Shown here one piece after another: positions 59,091-64,000 of a stretch of DNA of 64,000 nucleotides. Within the stretch, counting starts at the first letter, position 1. Every line of letters starts with the position of its first letter. The DNA comes from Laburnicola sp. R22_1. Lineage: Eukaryota; Ascomycota; Dothideomycetes; Pleosporales; Didymosphaeriaceae. Under the pieces are notes generated by a model. That model was not told the origin of the DNA. It ran no database searches and saw only the letters and a program-made list of their open reading frames with translations. The stretch lies in the NCBI GenBank assembly GCA_014281115.1, contig JACONQ010000003.1:4402001-4466000 (forward strand), written 5' to 3'. Made by a program: the position numbers and the translations under genes.

Positions 59091-59138
59091 GTTTAGCGGG
59101 GCGTTAACTGAATCCGGGCGTTGAGTGCACGGACACAG
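59091..59138 (-). repeat. Right terminal inverted repeat of I
   Basis: Ends GTGCACGGACACAG before TA; mirrors the left end with two or three differences. Confidence 0.88.
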
Positions 59139-59140
59139 TA

Positions 59141-59190
59141 CATGGGTGCGGGGTCAATGCGCGCCGAGCCTTAATGCGCGCTCAACACGA
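59141..59190 (+). repeat. Left terminal inverted repeat of J
   Basis: AATGCGCGC at 59156-59164 and 59173-59181, 17 bp apart. The outermost bases read CATGGG, whereas the right end complements CTATGGG, a 1-bp difference. Confidence 0.87.
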
Positions 59191-61024
59191 AAACACCTCA
59201 AGCTTCAACACCACCTATCGCTACCAATATGGGGTTAATTGAGGCTGCGCTTGAAGCGATACAATCGCAAGAACCTAGAGACTCTATTAACTATACAAAA
59301 ATCGCGAAGGAGCATAGCGTTGTACGCTCTACGCTTACCCAGAGACACCAGGCTGTAACGCAGTCGCGTACAGCTGAGGGAATTAACTAACAAAAACTTC
59401 GCCCTTAATAGGAGTAGGAGCTTATACGCTATATTAAAAAACTCACTTAGCGAGGCCTACCACCTACACGGCAAATAATCTAGAACTTTGCAGCCTATAT
59501 AGCTAAAACAAGTGTTAGCATATACTGGGTTAATTAGTTTGTTAAGTGACACAGCATTAATCTAGTTTTAAGATGGACAGCTAGAATAGACAGCAATCGC
59601 TATAAAGCCGACTTAGAGACAAAGTACAGCCTATATTTTGACCTACTACAGCAGAAAATTAGCCAATACGATATCGAGCCTTAGCACACGTACAATATAG
59701 ACGAAAAAGGCATCCTACTAGGCATTACTACTCGCTTAAAGCGGATCTTTAGTAGGCAGCTGTACGAGAGCAAGGAGGTGAGGCAGGCTATTTAGGATGG
59801 TAGCCGTGAGTGGATTTCGCTCCTAGCCTGCATATGCGCCGACGGATCGGCTCTAGATCCAGCCCTTATCTATTAGGCTGCCTTAGGTAGCCTACAATCA
59901 AGCTAGGTTGAAGAAATTAACCCTTAGGAACACTTAGCCTTTATTACCTTATCGCCTTCTAGCTGGACAAATAACGAGATAGGCCTTGCGTGGCTTAAGC
60001 ATGTGTTCAATCGCTGTACTAAGGAGAAAGCTAGACGCTTCTACTAACTACTTATTCTTAACAGCTATGGATCCCACCTTACTATGGATTTTATTAATTA
60101 CTGTAACCAGAATAGGATACTCCTAGCTATATTTCCGCCTTATTTAACGCATACGCTACAGCCGCTTAACGTTGTTATATTTAAGCCTCTCTCTACTGCC
60201 TACTTAGCTAAGCTCTTAGCCTTCCTACACAGGTGCTAGAGACTATCGTCAATCGCAAAAAGAGACTTCTTTAGCCTATTCTAGAGGGCTTGGGGTAGCT
60301 TGTTTAGGAAGCCATTAATTATTAAGGCCTTTGAGGCTACTAGCATATCACTACTCAACCCAGAGGTTATACTTAAGAGATTCACTAAGACTAGCCTACC
60401 TAAGCGGGAATTAAGAGAAAGCTCAACCTCAGTACTTAGCGCGTCTGACTAGAGGAAAATCGACCAGCTCCTAAAGGCTGCAGTAGATATAGGGAATAGT
60501 AATAAGGTAAAGAAGCTAAGCTAAATAGTGCACTTAATTGCCGTACAAAAACAGCTACTACAGCATAAAAATAAGGGACTAAGAGCAGCACTAGGCAATA
60601 AGAAGAGGCGTAGGAAGCGTGGCAAGCCTTTGCTGGATAACCAGCCTACTAAGTACTTAGGGGGTGCTGTTTTCTAGTCCCTAAGGAAGGTGCAGGAGGC
60701 ACGTAATCGTCTACAGCAAAAAGAGGCTGAGGCAGAGCAGCTAGTACTCTAAAAAACTAAGGCAGCTAAGGCTTAGAGGGCTAGCTAGCAGCTAAAGGCT
60801 AGACTACTCTAAGAGAAGCGCGTTGCGAGGGCTAAGGCTTAGGCAGCTTAAGCAAAGGCAAAGGCGGATTAGGCAGCTAAGCGAGCCCAGAAGCAGCAGG
60901 CTCGCAGGGCTTAGCAACACTACAGTACAAGAATTGTATAAAAATAGCTAAGAAAGGTAGCAAAAAGGCATTAAGGCTACCTAAGCAGGGCATAAGGGAA
61001 AAAAAGCTTATTAATAAGGCTATA

Positions 61025-61094
61025 CTGTGGTATCCGGCCGAAGTAGTGTAGGTGGGTCGCGCACAGCAGGGGTGCGCATTCTATGTAATTAAAT
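61025..61094 (+). repeat. Left terminal inverted repeat of L
   Basis: Complement of about 62275-62344; the first 54 bp match without a difference. Confidence 0.92.
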
Positions 61095-61189
61095 ACGACT
61101 TTCTGACAAATCCACATTTAGCGTCACCCAATTTGTATAGAGATACGTGTTTCTTTGCCGCGCTTCTTTATCCCCACGTCACCCGCATA

Positions 61190-62236
61190 ATGTCCGAACC
61201 ACCTTCTACACCTCGCTATCGATACCTTACCCGCGATAAGGCTATAGAGGCACGCGCCCTACGTCGAGCAGGCCATACCTACAACTTTATCGCCAGCCAG
61301 CTTCAATGTACAGAGAGACAAGTTGGCTACGCAGTTACTAAGGATCGCGTCACGCCCAAGAAGCGCTCCGGTCGCCCACCTCGCCTTACGGATGCCCAAG
61401 TTGATCAACTTGAGGCATATATACGATCCTCGCGTAGTAATAGGCAGCTAAGCTATCTCTAGCTTGCTAAGGGACCTTTTAAGCACTGGGGAGTTGGCGA
61501 ATATACAATTAGGAGTGCTCTACGAAGGAGAGGGTACAGACGCTGTGTAGCCCGTGCTAAGCCTCCTCTTACTAAGCAAAATCGGCAGATACGCCTTGCA
61601 TGGGCAGAGGCTCATATCAACTGGGAACCCTGGCAATGGTGGAGGATCCTATGGAGCGATAAAACATAGATCACGGGTGGGCGTCATAGAAAAGTATGGG
61701 TAACAAGGCGGCTAGGAGAGAAGCTAAAGGATACCTGCCTAGTAGTGAAGATCCGCAGAAAGCGTGGGTGGATGTTCTGGGGCTGCTTCTCTGGCATGTC
61801 TAAAGGTCCTTATCTGTTCTGGGAGAAGGAGTGGAAGTCAATTAATAAGGAGAGCTACTATGAGCGGATTGTGCCACTTATTAATGGCTAGTTACGTCTA
61901 AATCCTCACCTAAGCTTCATGCAAGATGGGGCACCAGGGCACTCAGCTGCGTACACAATAGAGGAGCTTTCTCAAAGAGGGATTTATCCTATCTTCTAGC
62001 CAGCATTCTCCCCAGATCTTAACCCTATTAAAGCTGTGTGGAACAAGATGGACTATATAGAGGTGAATTACCCTGATCAAGAAGGTGGGAGGCAGCCAAC
62101 ATATAATCAACTGCGTAGGATAGTACAGGAAGCCTGGGAGTCAATCACTGTAGAACAGTCAAGGGAGCTTATTAATAGCATGCCAGCTCGATGCCGGGCT
62201 GTGATTAATGCCGAAGGCGGTCATACAAAGTACTGA
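61190..62236 (+). pseudogene. Tc1/mariner transposase of L, catalytic Glu changed
   Basis: 348 codons in one frame, usual Tc1-family length. I chose ATG 61190 (MSEPPSTPRYRYLTRDKAIEARALRRAG) because the longer frame runs back into the terminal repeat. Two helix-turn-helix units (about residues 13-85, with a GRPPRLT-type hook), then the catalytic core: Asp 157 (WSDKT), Asp 246 (MQDGAPGH), and Lys 281 (SPDLNPIKAVW) where DD34E elements have Glu. Four TAG stops, at SYL-, SDKT-, NG- and IF-, of which at least the last three stand where Trp is expected. Cut-and-paste at TA by family; inactive here. Confidence 0.93.
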
Positions 62237-62274
62237 AATTTGTATGTAATATTAGACAGAAACAGAAAGGTGGC

Positions 62275-62344
62275 ATTTAATTACATAGGATGCGCACCCC
62301 TGCTGTGCGCGACCCACCTACACTACTTCGGCCGGATACCACAG
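62275..62344 (-). repeat. Right terminal inverted repeat of L
   Basis: Ends GGCCGGATACCACAG before TA 62345-62346. Confidence 0.92.
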
Positions 62345-62541
62345 TAGATGCTGCTGAGGCCTCAGGTGCTGCATCACAGCCTCTACAGCCTTAGTCGCGC
62401 CGGGGCCGGAATATTAGAACTCCGAGTAGATTTTTATAGCTATAATTAATTATTAAGATTTATAGACCTTATCACCAAAAATTCTTATAATAATAGCAAT
62501 TGTAGGGAGCTCTGCAGCTTCAAGTTTAGCTGAGCTGGTTT

Positions 62542-62591
62542 GGTGTTGAGCGCGCATTGAGGCTCGGCGCGCATTAACCCCGCACCCATAG
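62542..62591 (-). repeat. Right terminal inverted repeat of J
   Basis: Mirrors 59141-59190 with a few transitions; ends CACCCATAG before TA. Confidence 0.87.
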
Positions 62592-62593
62592 TA

Positions 62594-64000
62594 TATGCGC
62601 TAGCTTAGTGCACAGTTTTTAAACGTACTGCGCGCACACTACGCGTCCTAAAATACGTTAATCCAGAGACTACAAATCTTGCGGTGCTAAAAGACGTTAA
62701 ATCCAACCCTAATAAAAACCTCGATATTGCAGTATAGAAAGAGAAATACAAGCGCAAATAAGAATATAAGAAATTACTAAGCAAGCTTAAAAGCCACATT
62801 ACAAGTATAGTGAGAGACAATATACTAATTTCTATGCCTACTAACTACACTATTGCAGAACAAATTAGGTTCCTTTATAAGAACTACTCAAAACTAATAG
62901 TTATAAAATAAGAAGAAGCAGACTATTAATATAACAAGGCGAAGAAGTACACGCCTAGTCGCTAGTTAATTAAGGACTAGATAAACGACTTCTAAATTCA
63001 TCTTAATAAGGCCATTAAACTAAAGATTCTAGCTATCTAGGGTTTCGCTCCCTAGCTTAATCTTCTTAAGGTCTTTCACGCTATTAATTTAGAGTTTGCA
63101 GCGATAATAAATAAGAAAGTTTATAAGGCCTATTTAGTATACGTTAATATAGAACTTAACCCACTAGCTTTAATAGTCTATACTATACTAGCTGTTATTA
63201 ATCGCGCAGACGTTATTATTATACTAGAGCAACTTATTATAGTCCCTGTACCACTACTAAGTATACCTAATAAGGTATCTATCGCGGCGCTTATTTAATA
63301 CTACTAAACGACGCTGGACCTATACAGCTTAAATAAGGGTAATATACAAGGCACCGCCTATGTTGCGCTTAATAGAGTATAGTCTCTTTACTATACAGAT
63401 GTGAGAAATTAGAGCTGTAGCTTAACGCCTTTAAATAATATAGAAGGATTTTAGAATAATAGGAAGCGCACTAACACTAAGATCGCTAGTAGTTCGCAAA
63501 GAAAGCCTTGTTCTTGTGGCAAAGGCGACGCCCACCTAGGTAACCCATAATAGGAAGCTTGTCTATACATCTGCACCTAGCTACAAAAAATTAGGTTTAA
63601 AATTAACCCAGCTTACGTCGAAGCCATTTAAAGATATAGTGAGGTTACTAGACAGGCTAAGCTGCTTAACAAAATATAAATAAGAGAGAAGGCGAAGCGA
63701 AATCGCGTTACACTTATAGGTTATATTAACGCTAGCAACTAAGCCTCTAATAGAGAATATAAATAGGCACACATAACAAAATATCTTGTAATAAGTAATA
63801 AGTGACGTCCGACCTTAGTACTCTATTACTCTTAGATCCTTAATTGTGGTTTGGATATACATATCTATAATAAGCCTAATAAGTTTATATAGATTTGTCC
63901 TATAATACTAGGCAAAAGAATTAGTTATAGAGAAGACTTAGTGGAAATCGCCGCATAGGGTAAATGCGACATTAAAATCCAGACACTAGGTAGACCTATA
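62594..64000 (+). pseudogene. Gag-Pol of K, downstream fragment (continues past window)
   Basis: Gag continues as TLRVLKYVNPETTNLAVLKDV…, MPTNYTIAEQIRFLYKNYSKL, KVYKAYLVYVNIELNPLALIVYTILAVINRADV. A Cys/His cluster CSCGKGDAHLGNP…CLYIC near 63510-63570 is the zinc-binding region. From about 63830 a copia protease starts: LNCGLDIHIYNKPNKFI, with Asp of Asp-Ser/Cys-Gly replaced by Asn. Many RIP stops. The family is well known in fungi; it is distinct from B-F in Gag and in primer-binding site. Confidence 0.75.

Larger units (their letters stand above)
57027..59138 (+). mobile_element. Pogo/Fot-like DNA transposon I
   Basis: 2,112 bp between TA (57025-57026) and TA (59139-59140). Terminal inverted repeats of about 50 bp begin CTGTGTCCGTGCACTCAACG. 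Different from H and J in ends and protein, though its transposase is nearer to J. Confidence 0.9.
61025..62344 (+). mobile_element. Tc1/mariner element L, nested in J
   Basis: 1,320 bp between TA (61023-61024) and TA (62345-62346). Terminal inverted repeats of about 70 bp begin CTGTGGTATCCGGCC, nearly identical at both ends. One transposase of 348 codons. It is the least mutated DNA transposon in the window. Confidence 0.93.
59229..62439 (+). pseudogene. Pogo/Fot (DDE_1) transposase relic of J, split by L
   Basis: ATG 59229 (MGLIEAALEAIQSQEPRDSINYTKIAKEHSVVRSTLTQRH) to 61022, resuming after L at 62347 and ending at TAG 62437. Domain order as in I: Psq helix-turn-helix, CENP-B-type domain, DDE core. 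The first Asp is kept (TYNIDEKGILLG); the second and third are Asn (LLILNSYGSH, LQPLNVVIFKP). A long charged coiled coil (KTKAAKA, KAKAD.AAKRAQKQQARRA) follows. L sits near the C-terminus. Stops are nearly all TAG/TAA at former Gln/Trp. Confidence 0.88.
59141..62591 (+). mobile_element. Pogo/Fot-like DNA transposon J, interrupted by Tc1/mariner element L
   Basis: Between TA (59139-59140, shared with I) and TA (62592-62593). About 50-bp terminal inverted repeats containing GGGTGCGGGGT and two AATGCGCGC motifs. L is inserted at 61025-62344; without it J is about 2.1 kb, like I. Transposase related to that of I. Confidence 0.9.
54767..64000 (+). mobile_element. Third copia-type retrotransposon K, split by H, I, J; runs off the window
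   Basis: A probable 5' LTR (54767 to about 54943), a primer-binding site, a gag start (55192), and gag-pol resuming at 62594 after 7.3 kb of nested DNA transposons. Gag opens with the 'KDEKVILKGMDNF' motif typical of fungal copia Gag and continues with LKYVNPETTNLAVLKD. Protease follows at about 63820. The 3' end is outside the window. Confidence 0.75.

Noticed and set aside
61052..61189. Longer N-terminus for the L transposase
   Set aside because: It would start inside the terminal inverted repeat; ATG 61190 gives the normal family length.

Overview
The window looks like a transposon graveyard from a filamentous ascomycete (Pezizomycotina): an AT-rich isochore or accessory region hit by repeat-induced point mutation (RIP). 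It is built almost entirely of TpA-rich relics of Ty1/copia, Ty3/gypsy-chromovirus, pogo/Fot and Tc1/mariner elements. Stop codons sit where CAA, CAG, CGA or TGG codons are expected, and catalytic Asp/Glu are changed to Asn/Lys, as C-to-T change on both strands would give. I see no host gene, rRNA, tRNA or CRISPR array. Letters below are my own labels.

Layout. 1-3442: minus-strand LTR-element relic G1, with its 5' LTR at 3047-3442. 3575-10939: Fot/pogo-like transposon O1, split by minus-strand copia element B (5615-10764). 11578-19819: chromovirus-like LTR element N. 19820-22148: unassigned, with one unrecognised relic reading frame. 22149-32447: copia element D, split by copia element E (25445-30579). 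32448-33690: degenerate minisatellites. 33691-39063: minus-strand copia element C. 39498-39789: solo LTR. 40765-48433: second Fot/pogo element O2, split by the well-preserved minus-strand copia element F (42903-48382). 48434-50768: a duplicated O2 end and unassigned sequence. 50769-52159: second copy G2 of the first LTR family. 52160-54766: GC-rich island, tandem repeats and a gag-like relic M. 54767-64000: a third copia type, K, running off the window. Its gag is split by three pogo/Fot-like elements lying head to tail (H, I, J); J contains a Tc1/mariner element, L.

Most insertions were dated relative to each other by intact target duplications (GCACG for B, ATTAT for N, ATACT for D, GCTCT for E, ACTAT for C, CTAAG for F, ATATA for the solo LTR, TA for the DNA transposons). 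B, C, E, F, O1, H and L keep their reading frames over full length, so they were inactivated by point mutation and not by decay through indels. F is youngest: its two 293-bp LTRs look identical by eye, its gag is open, and its pol has only three stops.

The most interesting signals are: (i) an in-frame stop followed by CTA at the gag-pol boundary of all five copia copies, being TGA-CTAG in the preserved one, a known strong readthrough context; (ii) the same 18-bp primer-binding site in all five, which fits the 5' half of a tRNA-Lys(CUU); (iii) a direct repeat spaced exactly 17 bp in the terminal inverted repeats of four different pogo/Fot elements; and (iv) a three-transposon array inserted at the central TA of a 26-bp palindrome.
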